A stretch of DNA of 64,000 bases from Pycnopodia helianthoides (lineage: Eukaryota > Echinodermata > Asteroidea > Forcipulatida > Asteriidae): positions 13,310,078-13,374,077 of the forward strand of contig CM063249.1 in NCBI GenBank assembly GCA_032158295.1, in the 5' to 3' direction. Position 1 is the stretch's first letter. Each line of letters begins with the position of its first letter. The position numbers and the translations under genes are program-made. Below, piece after piece: positions 37,020 to 49,094 of this stretch. A model generated the notes under the pieces. That model was not told the origin of the DNA and ran no database searches. It was given only the letters and a program-made list of their open reading frames with translations.

Positions 37020-40000
37020 TATAAAATTGGAGTCCTCAAATATAGCGCACGTATCCACCAAGGTGCTCAAGGCGCTGGAACAAAGATATTCATTTATTAG
37101 AGACAGATTCTGAAGTTTATAGTTATGAGACCCATTGATGTAGGACTTTTTAAAAGGTTTTACAAGGCGGTATGGCGCACTCGGCAGACAATGCCAGAAA
37201 CACCGGGGCAAACCCCTTCACTTAGCAATTACTGGGTTCTTTTACGTGCGTACACAACACACTTTACGGAGATCCCAATACCCTTCGGTATAATGGAAAT
37301 CAGAAATATGTTCATGTATTACAATGGCAGCGAACGAACCTGGTCTGGTTTTCTACTGTAACATTTATACCCAATAAGACCTCAGACGAATAATAATAGC
37401 CCGCGGTCATAATTTAGATTGATCAATTTAATTTGCACGAGAGTTCCTATTTTCCAATCACTACAACTGCGTGCACTCGGCCTTCGCCGTGAAAAAATAT
37501 GCTGTATTATGAACGGAGGAATTCTGAAGATTGATAAATACTGGGGATGAAAATACAGCCACTAAAAACAGACTCTGTGGCGTGAGTCGTGATACCTATC
37601 CCTGCAGTCATTCCGTTCGATTGCACTTTACAGTGTAAGGCTAATGGGCAAAATTGCTCCCCGGTATTTGGTGAGTTGGAAACTCATGACAATTGACACA
37701 TCTATTTCAATAAACTGTGCTATGATTATAAGACCAGATAACTTTAAAACCTTGTAAAGGGACACAGTACCAAAGTACAGTAACCAAACAATATAAAGTG
37801 CATGCACAAGTGGCTAATTGCATCAACATTCGGTTTGGAGACACAATCCACATTAGCTTTTAAATCCAATTAAAAAATCAGTTAGGTCTACCTATAAACC
37901 TTCCAAATCGTATAACTCACGATAACCGTCTTACAAATTTTTCTGCTCTGTGAGTTATTTGTTGCAGCAAAAGTTCTACCATTATCGAGTGGCAAATACT
38001 TTCATACTTCGTGCTGGAATTGGAAACCCGTTATCCTATGTCTGCCAATTTGTTGTCTGGCCAGGATAAAGACAAAGAATAGAGCTGTGGTATAGGTTTA
38101 ATCTAAAAGCTCACTGATTATTAGGTTAATAGAAGTACAATCCTCCAAAGAAAAGTTTCCTTCTGATATAGTGTCAGTCGAGAAAACATAATTGTGAATA
38201 CTACCAAAGAAACCACAGTATGCCACAGCTATAGACTGTTCTTTGAATAACACGACGGTTATAGTATCACTGTTGTCCTTATTATTTTCTTCTGACAGAC
38301 AAAAATGTTTCATGTATTGTCTACCAAAGACTGTACTAAGAAACATTCCATCTGGAGTACTACAAACTGGGATTACATCTATAGAGTTTCAGGTCGAAAG
38401 GGTGGCCTGACCAACAACTTTTATAAAGCACCGAAGGCACAAGAAGGGGAACTGGGGCTCTATCTATCGTTGGAACATGAAACACGATTGGCGCAATTTT
38501 AGCAAGAAAATGTTCTGTTATATCATTGATTTCAATGGTCGTTGTGTTGGCTGCACTGAACTATTGTCGCATCAAAACAGTTGCTTGCTGAAATGGCGTC
38601 CAGTGCACATTTTACATTCAGCCCCATCTTGCACATTCGATCATCTTTGGGCCTGACACACAGGCCAAGGATGTGGTCCTTCTTTAACAATGGAACAAAG
38701 CGATACAAGGTTTTCTTTTCTTCTGAAGACGAGCAGAGTATACTGTTCGAAACGTCGAGACCACACTAGCTCTTTTCAGAGCACAACACTCCCGCAAAAG
38801 AGATACATTGTTGTACACGCAAGTTTACTAGGTATTCTTAATGTTTTCTTAGTTCAAATTGTACCCAGAGCGGAATTCTTTAGAAACGGGAACAATCCTT
38901 GAATAGAGCAACACCGGTAAGGTTGTTTACAGGCCCAAAGTTCTTCTCAAAACTAAATAATAATCCATACTCTCCTCTCGAAATACGTAATATAGCGGAC
39001 ATTATCACAAGTCTGTTGTAATTACTACATGATGTGTTTATCGAAAACTAGAGGATGGGTTGAATGTACGCGTTTTGAGAAAACCTCACACAGAAAACAC
39101 TTACCTTTAAAGGTGAACCCTATATTAGGAATGTTATTGGTGTCAGTTGTTTTTTGTTGTGCCCTAACTGCATTCGTCATTTTCTAAATTATTCCCAGGT
39201 ATTTGCAGCTGAATAATAACAGTAGATGTTTAGTTTCCAATGATTGACGTTTTCTTTTATTTGATGAATTTCTGCTGCTATTCAGTAACTGACTGATCCC
39301 CGTGCTTTTAAATTACAGCTATCAATCTTTGCGTGATTGTCTCGTTTCACTGACATCTTCTTTTAGTAGAAGTTGTTTATGTATAATCAATGAAATTTAA
39401 TGAAGATGGCTAGGGTTTTTCTTGTTAGTTTTAAAGTTTATACAGTTTTCTTGATAGTCCTAAAGATTCTGTGCATCAGAATGGACTGACGTCTTTGGGA
39501 CCTGCTGGGATTTTCTCATGCACTATGATCTTGAAATGCGGAGTGTGGATGGAATTAAATATACGGTACGCCATCCAAAGTAATTACGGTAGTACGAAAG
39601 TGGGGGCGGCAATCTTTGAGATTCGGATAAAAACATTTTCATCAGTACTCACTTGAGAGTGTCTAGTTAATAGGAAATCGTCTCAAATCAATCCAGATAA
39701 AGTACAAACACCACATAACGGCCTTTATATATACATATTTCATTATGGTCAGGGTTGTTATCACTTAATACAATCCGCTTCCAATTTCATTAAGCTGGTC
39801 TCCAATTCCCAAAGGTGCTAAGATTGATCTAAAGTTGATCAGGTGTGTCTTCTCTCTTCACCTCTGTGGACCCCGGTTCACATCCACCAAGGAGAGGAGT
39901 CTTACATGTAGTGGGTTTTCAGTCCCTATACCTGACCCTGTGTAGTTTCCATGTCTTGGTTTTTCTACCATACATGAACATTTATTCAACATCTTCTCTT

Positions 40001-41078
40001 CACTGGTATCTTTACTGTACGAGTAACAGCGGAAGCTTTTATAATTTCCTTGGTTTCATTACCGGAAAGATTTAATACAACAATTATTGCAATGTAAAGA
40101 ATTGACATTTATCAAAACAAACCTAATCATCACCTCATCTCAGGGTGACTTATTACCGGTATAAATTTCAGAGTAGAACCAATCTCCCAGATTTCCTTTC
40201 AAAATACTAAGTTTGAGAGTATAGCATTTAAGGGTCGTCAAAATCACCACTCCTTATTTTGATCACCGCAATCGAAAAAAAAACTAGGTAAGAAAGTGTA
40301 TGCCTCTAAACCATCCATTGTGTAAACCGAAACGATATGAGACCACCAAATTTGATGAAGTTTCCATTGTCTGTTAGTTGGTGTGATTAATGCAAACAAG
40401 AGGATGGTGTGCTTATTAAAACTACAGAATGGCTGTGAAATATATTGTATACGCATGTAATTTGATAGGTGGACGAGCGTCGTGTCTTCCATTATTTGTT
40501 AATATGTATAATTATTGGACGCTCTGCAGCGTCGTTTCCAAAAATAATTGTTACCCACCCGTTTGTCCAAACGAGGCAAGGTCGTGTCACAGGTGTACAT
40601 GGAATTGTCCACGTTCATTGTCCAGATTTCACCTCATGATATTCTGCGACAGTGCACTCATTATGCATCCGTATTATTTGTAAACTATTCCAAAATGCAA
40701 TGACGGACTGTAACTTCAACATGTGTATCAATATTAGGCGACGGCTGGATCGCTGCGTCATCGTGCGTTGAAGTAAATAGGACGTCCTTTGCAACACCCT
40801 TGAACAGTCGTAGCCGTAGCTGTAGCCGCCAATTCGGATACGACAATAACTTGTATCAAATAGTGACGCCACAATATAGGTCTCTATTGACAACTCAATC
40901 TAAAGATGTACCATACATGCTTGAGAAATTGAGCCCTGATATAAATCAGTAAGCACGAGCAAATCTTGCTTGGCAGCAAGAACATGTTACCAGCCAAAAC
41001 AGTTTACAGTGTCACTGGCTCCCTGTTATTTCTCATCAAAGAGTTCGACACGGTGAACAAGTGAACATGACTTTTGAT
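37020..41078. other. Gene-free stretch
   Basis: No gene could be supported apart from the doubtful frame at 38.1-38.4 kb. A repeat fragment with CCAATTTCATTAAGCTGG lies near 39,781, and a phrase like a retroelement end (TTCGAAACGTCGAGACC) lies at about 38,747. Confidence 0.4.
38098..38379 (-). other. Open reading frame of uncertain status (94 codons)
   Basis: A minus-strand frame from just after a TGA to TAA at 38,098 reads NSIDVIPVCSTPDGMFLSTV and ends LEDCTSINLIISELLD. A weak acceptor (CTCTATAG) lies at its start. Composition is protein-like but I recognise no domain, and an AT-rich genome gives such frames by chance. It may be a terminal exon, a relic or noise. Confidence 0.2.
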
Positions 41079-41456
41079 TTAAAGGCACAGTACACGTTTG
41101 GTAATAGGAGCCTACTGATTGTGTTAATCTATATAAATTTAGGTACATACAATAAAACTAACCTGTGAAAATGTCACTTCAAAAGGTGGTCGCGTTTGAG
41201 ATATCACCGAAGGAACCGGAGCGAATATTTCCACGCAGGAAGATTATTCCCCATAGGAATACACAGTCTGAGAAGCGTTTCTGACAGAAACGCTTCTCGG
41301 ATTCAATATTGGGGAATAAAAAGTGATATATTTTCAATAACCGTAGTACTTCGAGGTTAAAAGTTTCTCAAAATTCATTTTACTACCCAAAGCTGCTATA
41401 CTTCTTACCACGTAAGTTTTTTCAGAGTCATTACCAAACATGTACTGTGCCTTTAT
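41079..41456 (-). mobile_element. MITE, family C copy 3 (reverse)
   Basis: TTAAAGGCACAGTACACGTT at the left and CATGTACTGTGCCTTTA at the right; the right flank has decayed to TTAT. The central palindrome at 41,270-41,298 is perfect: 14-base arms (GAGAAGCGTTTCTG / CAGAAACGCTTCTC) around one base. Confidence 0.88.
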
Positions 41457-43429
41457 AGAAAACAAAGACGGAAAAAACAAATCTAATAATTTTAGAATCG
41501 CCAAACCAAACCGACAAAAGTGTCAATAACGATGGCACTATACACGGCAGTGAAAAGGAGTCAAAAAGTGTCAATTTAATTATCTACAGATAATAAATCA
41601 GGCCAAGAGTGGCCACTCGTCCATTTCTAACGTTGCTGGGGAAACGAGACAGTTACAAAAGAAAGCGAATGTGTTGCTACGCTCAAGCGATTTTCAACGT
41701 AGAACTTGACATTTGCAATTAGTAGATTAAAATGCCGCTGCAGAAACACTTGGGAAGATTGACTGGGAGGCTCAAGGCCCATGCACCATTGCAGATTAAT
41801 TATACGCCAAGGACGCCACTTCTGATCACCTCGAAAAAATGAACGCTTTCACGGTTTTTGTAATAAAAAAACACAGTAAACCGAATGATGTGTGCTAGCC
41901 GTTATAACGAGTATACGGTAATGCAATAGATGCAAATTATTGTGAGTTTCGGCCATCCGCCGAAACAACCTTTCTTCTTCTTATTATTTTGTTATCTTCT
42001 CTGCACAAAATGTCATAAACAGAAACAATAAAACTAAAAGAGAAACACTAAAACCTAAAATAGATATGGAGAAGGCTAGACTGAGGAGGAAAATGTAAAT
42101 TTTCCTATAACCAAAAGGTTCAGTCTTCCAATGAAATTATTTCAAAAAAGTTGGAGTCTCGTAATTCCACTCAGACGTTATACGTATTATGTTGATATTG
42201 CATATTGCTTGGGGAAGTGGAGTAGGCCATTACGGTTTAAACTTTGATCGCGCCACAATCGCAAACCACTGTGGCGTCCTCTGGCATGGCATTTGGTCAT
42301 AACAGTAGGAACGTTTCATTGAGTGCAAGGGCTGATCTACACGTACACCTGGGGTAGGCTTAATCTAATAGACTTTTCATGCTATTAATAATCATAATTA
42401 TTCCATGGAAATATATTCGGAAATCAGACTAAAGTAGGGCGAATATCATGCCTGCGTCCGGTTGCAGTTTGGAATGCGGTCTTGAAGGAAACAATGGTGT
42501 AAAGAAGGACGTTGATGAATAGCAGGACCAACGCGTAGTGCGTGCGGGGTTTCCCACTATAGATAGGTTGCAGTATGACGTAAATCGGCCTCTTTACGGG
42601 CAGTTTAGAACAAATAGTCGTGCGTTTCGTGTGAGAACGGCGTGCAACACGCGCGCATTTCACGAAACTCATTGCAGGATTGGTCAGTGAACAACGCGGC
42701 TGCGTTAATAAGTTGAGCTTTTGACACACCTGCAAGCCAAAATGCAATTTGCCCGTAAAGATGGCGTCTACTGGGAACTATCTATAGTCGCACATATATC
42801 AAAACAGATTGTCGCCATTGATCTCGCCCTGTCTCGCGGTAAAACGGGAATCCAAATCGGGGATCGAAAATACACGTCGATCGAAAACACACGACGGCAA
42901 GATAAGTAAATTCTGTCTGACTTTATTTTCAAACCCCACTTAGGCCCAGTAATGCTAATTACCTCCAAATTAATTCGCTATCCTTAATTGTTGGGGGTAA
43001 TAAGCTCCCCACCTTAAAGGGACAAGTTGCCTTGGATTGGGCGCGTTGGGCTATACAAAGAGTTTGAAAGCGTTTGCTAAGAAATGAATATGGTTTGAAA
43101 GATGTTTTAAAAGTAATGAACCAAACAAATATGCCTCAAAATTGTGTGGTTTTCCGTTTTTCTTCATGAACTAACACGGTCCACCATGTGTGGAGTCAAA
43201 GTTTTGGTTCTACAAAATGGCGGACCATAGTTCACGAAGCAAAAGAAAAACCACACAATTTCAAGGCATATTTGTGTGGATTATTGTATTCTATACTTTA
43301 TTTCATATTAAACGCTTTCGACGCATTTTATCGCACAATCGAAGGCAACGTGTCCCTTTATTTGTTCTACTATTATACTGGAAACCCTCATCTGTTTGAG
43401 GTTTGTGTTTCCCAAGCTTTAAAGGACAA
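41457..43429. other. Gene-free stretch with a CpG-richer patch
   Basis: Between about 42,430 and 42,900 the sequence is richer in CpG than its surroundings, with a reverse CCAAT-like ATTGGT near 42,680. This could be a promoter or part of an old repeat. No splice-supported exon was found on either strand. Confidence 0.35.
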
Positions 43430-43652
43430 TAGACCCTTCCCATGAAATATATAAATTACATTCACGCATGCGTACAGACGCTGCTGGTTGGCAAACGCCA
43501 TAGAGTTGTGCACAAGGCAGACGCACAAACGCGTGTGCGTCACGCCACCATCAGTCCCATGCAAAAAGGCGCGATGTTCACTCATTTTGCCAACCAGTAG
43601 GGAGAGTGCGCACGCGCGATGTTCAATTTGCATATTTCATGGGAAGGGTCTA
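43430..43652 (-). mobile_element. 223-bp MITE, family D copy 2 (reverse)
   Basis: Same length and almost the same sequence as 30,435-30,657 in the opposite orientation, with TA flanks and CpG-rich interior. The two copies are 12.8 kb apart and could pair as a long inverted repeat. Confidence 0.88.
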
Positions 43653-43844
43653 CTGACGCACGCACTTTGTATTATTCATACTTTTGATATAATAATCCAA
43701 CACAATCAGTGGCGTCTCGGGGGTGGGGTGGCATCTCCCCTCACACCCACTCAGCACCCTTGCCCCTGCCCCCAAATGAGAATGGCAAAATATGTACAAA
43801 TGAATGGTTCGATACATTAAATAGCACACTATGTCTTCGCTTAC

Positions 43845-43858
43845 CCCCCCCCCCCCCA
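43845..43858 (+). repeat. Poly-C tract
   Basis: About 13 consecutive C. Similar tracts occur at 15,611 and 61,626. Simple-sequence expansion. Confidence 0.7.
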
Positions 43859-45165
43859 TCCCTACATCTAACAATACTCGACAACAAGAAATCATCATAC
43901 AGAAACGTAATCCAATGAGACATTCTATTTCCCATCTCTCTATCCTCTATCCCATCTCGGCGTGTGTGTGTTATTGGCAATACAGTATTTCAATTATGTA
44001 TTGTCTGGGTCAATCACTGTGTCGCCAAATCACCACTGGGTACTAACAGCCTCGCAAAGGCCGCCGAATATTTCCGCAAGTATTAATAACAACATTAGAG
44101 AGGGGAAACAATTTAAACAGAAAAAACAACAATAACGAAAAAACAACTTCACTGTTTATAAAAAGCCATTACTGTTAGTGTTGTCATAACGACTTTCCAT
44201 TATAGAGTTGCCGTCGGAATATCGCCTGTGAGGGAAATGAGCTAAAAAAAAAAAAAAACAGTTCATGGTTGATTAATTTCGAGACAAGAAAAATCATTAG
44301 TCTAAGTCTGAAAGCTGACTGGAGAAAGACTCTGCCATACTGTCGAACCGTAAGGTCATCATCAAGTTTCATTTATATCACAAGTCATTTTGGATGGTAA
44401 ACAGTGGGCGACAGCTACCGGTAATTTTTATACTTCTTTACAAAGTTCATACTAGTACCAATCCTGTAGAGAAGTCGTTGGAAATGCGGACGAATTCTGT
44501 ACTTTTTCTCTATTTTGCGGGTGATTGGAAAGGACAGCGCCTCGGCGCATTGTCCATGCAACACATGATCCCATCAACAGACGTCTAATCAGTTTTATGA
44601 CGGTTTGTGATTTTTGCTGCAAGGGAAAAAGCCCAAACGTGCACAAAGACGAGCTTTCTCTCTAAAAAAAAACCCCCGATGTAAGCGTTGCTAATTGAAC
44701 GAGACATGGCATTTTCGACATATTATATATTCTCCATGTCTATCTTGATGTATTTTGACCGTTCAAAAGGTAGACGCAGATCTTTTTGATTATGAGACAT
44801 TTCAATATACACGCGCTGTGTGTATCATGTGTTTTTATATTTTGCTACGTTTATAGAAATGTGTTTTTCCCCCGCCTATTCTCGCTTTTTTATTGTTTTA
44901 AAAATTTGTTTTTGAAGCAGCATCCACTTTATGCTACATGAAAATTCATCTGGTAGTTTGTTCGCGTGTTCTATGAAAGATCGACCACAGTGAAACATAA
45001 ACTGGTTTAATAGAGTGAATCTACAATCTACATCATTGTTATTGGTATACGGTGAAATCATGTTCAACTTTTTAATAAACACAACCAACCAGAGATAATT
45101 TCGTCAAAATCCTCGGTCACATTTAGTGTAAAAAAGAAAAAGAAAAAACGGTTTATCATGTATAG

Positions 45166-46055
45166 TATGCAAGTTTTACACACTGCGCTTATTTTGATGT
45201 CAGCGATCGAAATAAGCAACATATGGTGATTTGATTATCTAAAGATACGCTCTCAAAACTTCTACGTCAGAATTGACCCGGATCCAGTTCCCGTGGGGCC
45301 TGACCTATTTCTGGGTCAGTCTGACCCGGAATCTGTGTTTAAAAGACCAAGAAAAGGGAGAATTAAATTCCCATTTTAAAACAAATGGGTCAGGCCCCCA
45401 CCCCCGAGACCCGGAATTCGGGTTAGTTCTGTACTGGGATTGTTTCGAGTGCTATTATAGAATGCAAGTTTTACATACTGCGCTTATTTTGATGTCAGCG
45501 ATCGAAATAAGCAACATTATGGTGATTTGATTATCTAAAGATACGCTCTCAAAACTTCTACGTCAGAATTGACCCGGATCCAGTTCCCGTGGGGCCTGAC
45601 CTATTTCTGGGTCAGTCTGACCCGGAATCTGTGTTTAAAAGACCAAGAAAAGGGAGAATTAAATTCCCATTTTAAAACAAATGGGTCAGGCCCCCATCCC
45701 CCGAGACCCGGAATTCGGGTTAGTTCTGTACTGGGATTGTTTCGAGTGCTATTATAGAATGCAAGTTTTACATACTGCGCTTATGTTGATGTCAGCGATC
45801 GAAATAAGCAACATTATGGTGATTTGATTATCTAAAGATACGCTCTCAAAACTTCTACGTCAGAATTGACCCGGATCCAGTTCCCGTGGGGCCTGACCTA
45901 TTTCTGGGTCAGTCTGACCCGGAATCTGTGTTTAAAAGACCAAGAAAAGGGAGAGTTAAAATCACATTTTAAAACAAATGGGTCAGGCCCCCACCCCCGA
46001 GACCCGGAATCCGGGTTAGTTCTGTACTGGGATTGTTTCGAGTGCTATTATAGAA
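45166..46055 (+). repeat. Three-copy 297-bp tandem repeat
   Basis: Units start at about 45,166, 45,461 and 45,758 (ATGCAAGTTTTACATACTGC) and end GTGCTATTATAGAAT. They differ by only a handful of bases. Each unit contains TGGGGCCTGACC and, about 100 bases later, GGGTCAGGCCCC, which are inverted and would form a hairpin, as well as several TGACCCGG motifs. An identical frame starting MTRIQFPWGLTYFW is open in each copy but ends differently. The high identity points to recent amplification. Confidence 0.92.
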
Positions 46056-46103
46056 TTTACAGTGTTTAATAAGAGGAAATTAATTCTCTTTAGGATTGGT
46101 ACT

Positions 46104-46225
46104 GGGCCCAATTTCACGGTTACCGCGGAAATCTGCCTTTACGGCCCATAGTTTAATGTGTGCTTTACTGTGCACCGCGAGCGTTGAATTTCACGGTATT
46201 AAAGCAGAGCCATGAAATTGGACCC
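46104..46225. mobile_element. Small foldback element (GGGCCCAATTTCA family)
   Basis: GGGCCCAATTTCACGG at the left and CCATGAAATTGGACCC at the right are inverted. Related left ends occur at 23,902 and, weakly, near 20,634. About 120 bp and non-coding. Confidence 0.65.
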
Positions 46226-47382
46226 TCGTGTGAACGTGCTCATCCGTGAGCTTTCATATTGAAAAGAATGATTTTGTTATCGATGATTGTGCCTGTACCA
46301 ACCATTACAGCTAATGGACAGAGAGCAAAACTCAAACTTCAATCAATGTAAAAGTCGTAGACAAAAAATGCATATAGGATGAAATTAATTACTTCTGTGC
46401 ACAATCGAGGCCATCAAAAGACGACCTGTCGCAACTCAACCTAATGCTTTTATGTAAGTCATGCCTCCGCAGCAGACAGACAAGGTCGTAAATGAAGTAT
46501 TAAATTAACCGACTCTACTTGAAGTAGGATGAATGGGGCGGATCCAGGACTTCAGAAAGGGGTGCAACTTTTGAAGGCTATAGTTTTCCCGTTGAAAACA
46601 AAAATCAGTGATCCTGCAGAAGACAAGTTGATCATTGATGGTTTTGGAGAGAGTACGTTCAAATCCAGTCCCGTGGTTTTCAAGACACGTGATAAAAACA
46701 GAGTGAATTATTCTCACATCGTTGATGGTTAGGCCTACGTGGGATGCATTGTACTGGATTGTGTGACATCTACGTATTGACCAGCTCTAAATCTAACCAA
46801 TGTCATGTACCTTAATGTTACTCAAGCCTAAGTGTAGCCCAAGTATAATTAATAGATGTAGTCTGGCACTAAACTTAGCCCGAATCTAAATGGAGCCGCA
46901 AACCTAGACCCTGGGCAACATTTAGTTAAGGTTGGGGTAACATTGAGGAATAGGGTGTGGGCTACACTTAGCTATACGGTTGGGACTGTATTTGTCTACG
47001 GCTACATTTAGGTACTGGACTACATCATCGAGGTGCTGTACGCTGTTTGTAATGTTAAGTGCAGTCAATCTAAGCACGTTTAACTAGTATTCAAAACATA
47101 TTTCTCGAAAAGTACTTCATTTTAGATGAAAACAATCACGACGACTGTTTCGTGATTAAATTGTCGATAACTCACCCGGTGCAACCACATGGCTTAACAA
47201 TATTATTAAATATGAGATCAAAATATAATTTTATATAAAAATTCAGCAACCTGCCGCAAAAATTGCAAACAGTTTGGCAAGAGGATGCGGCAAGTCGCCG
47301 GCAGAAGGATAACCACATTGTACGATGCACGTACGTGTGCAATCACGTGGTATAATGTGTCACTTTGCAAGTGGGTTTAATC

Positions 47383-47412
47383 CGTCGCATTTTTCTCATA
47401 GTGACGAATCAG
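47383..47412 (+). repeat. Left terminal inverted repeat of the DNA transposon
   Basis: Thirty bases beginning CGTCGCATTTTTCTC and ending AGTGACGAATCAG. It contains the ATTCGTC motif in inverse form, so it may bind the same protein as the subterminal repeats. Confidence 0.88.
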
Positions 47413-47594
47413 AAAAAAGTGCATTTCGAGTAAATTCGCTTTGAAGTTGGACATGTTTTCATTCGTTGCTTTCATACCTTATTATCCTACATTATCACTT
47501 GCCAAATAGAAGGTTTGTTTTTAAGCAGTTCTTCTTCACATTTGTTTATGTTATTCAAAATGAAACGATCTTAATAATCAATTATAACCTCATA

Positions 47595-47775
47595 AACCTA
47601 TTCGTCAGTATGTAAAAAACATTGTTGTCTTTTACGCGCTTATTCGTCACTTTTTGTGCCCAATTCGTCAGTATGTAAAAAAACAAATTACGCCCTGGGG
47701 CTTATTCGTCACTTTTTGTGCCCAATTCGTCAGTATGTAAAAAAACAAATCTACGCTCTGGGGCTTATTCGTCAG
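47595..47775 (+). repeat. Left subterminal ATTCGTCA repeats, 62-bp period
   Basis: TTATTCGTCACTTTTTGTGC and CAATTCGTCAGTATGTAAAA alternate in two tandem 62-base units with partial units on both sides; six ATTCGTCA motifs in all. Two more (CTATTCGTCACTTTGTAAAA and TTATTCGTCAGTATGTAAAG) lie near the right end at 52,698 and 52,759. Subterminal repeats of this type commonly bind transposase. Confidence 0.8.
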
Positions 47776-49074
47776 AAATAACACCATTAATGCAGGTAAT
47801 TTAACACGCCTTAATTTTTCATTTGTGTTAAACATGATATTTCACGGTAAAATCCTGAGTGAAGCACTGATCCTGAATTCCTTCTTTTTTGGGTGAGGAG
47901 GAGAGAGGGGTGGATGGGGTCGGTGGGATGGATGTTGTTGGCTTGTGGATTGGAGGGGAGGGGAGCTTTTAAGTAACAAAAAACAAAAACTTTCAACTAT
48001 ATATAGGGGAGGAGTACACATGACATTTTCCCATTTCCTTTCGGCCTGGTTAACTTCCAGATATAGCTCAAATGGGAAGGGACGGAATAGGTCATTTTTC
48101 CAAGTTAAAGTTGTACCCTTCAAGACACTGATTGATTTAACAAATATGTTCATTTTGTAATTGAACTGATTTGTTGTATAAGCATACACAAACTTAAAAA
48201 TGTTTTATCCACAATATTTGCACTTTTGAAATAATAATTTTATTTTGTTGGCACTAGTTTTGAAGAGTTTCATTTAACAATCAAAACCTTGTTTACACCA
48301 ATAATTTTGTAAATTCTGAATTTTATTATAATGCTCCAAACATTTATGTGGTAAAACCACCAGATTGGAGGTTTCACTCAAAGTTGTCACTAAAACAGTA
48401 CAAACATTATTCATTCTTAAGTAAAAACAAATCCTGGCAAAAGTACACATCATGAGCATCATCTTTTAGATTTAACCATGTAAATGATTATTGTACAATA
48501 TTAAACAATTCATTTTTCGTACTCGAAATTTGTGTAGTTCATGTGAATACAATAAAAAATTGCTTTTTATCTTCAAGGTAGGGCCTACTGATAAAAAAAA
48601 TGCACTTGAATCTGATCAAATTGAATTGGATTTCACAATTTTCTTTATGACAAGATTTCAGGGGCACGAAGTTTGTCTCGGCGCGATTGGTACCTGAAGT
48701 ACCTTTAATAAGATTAGCTTGAAGATTGAACGGACTGAATACTACAGACTATAACGTCCGTTTGAAATAATCAGCCTGTCAGAACTATGCTTACCTCAAG
48801 ATTTGTTCCTTTTATCTAAAATTATTTTTAGTTTCGTTGACCGGCATTATGAAACCGTAACAACTGACTTCGAAAAAACCTACGACCAAGTGTATTTACA
48901 AATCAGATTTGGGTTGTCATTTTCATCATAACTGTAAACCAAATAAAAATGTGCTTGGAAATTAACCTGTACATGTACTATGTTAAGTTTATGACAGGAA
49001 ATTGTGAGATTTCAGGTTAAACTTTAAGTATTAAATGATTATATTCAAAATTATCATGGAAACCAGTTTTTGTC

Positions 49075-49080
49075 TTTATT
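49075..49080 (-). terminator. Polyadenylation signal of the transposase-like gene
   Basis: AATAAA on the minus strand, 14 bases downstream of the stop codon at 49,095. A very short 3' UTR is implied. Confidence 0.7.
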
Positions 49081-49094
49081 GGGTCCGTGATTAT

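Noticed and set aside
45273..46069. Three repeated frames starting MTRIQFPWGLTYFW
   Set aside because: They are the same segment of a 297-bp tandem repeat with different ends; the period keeps no common frame and no domain is seen.
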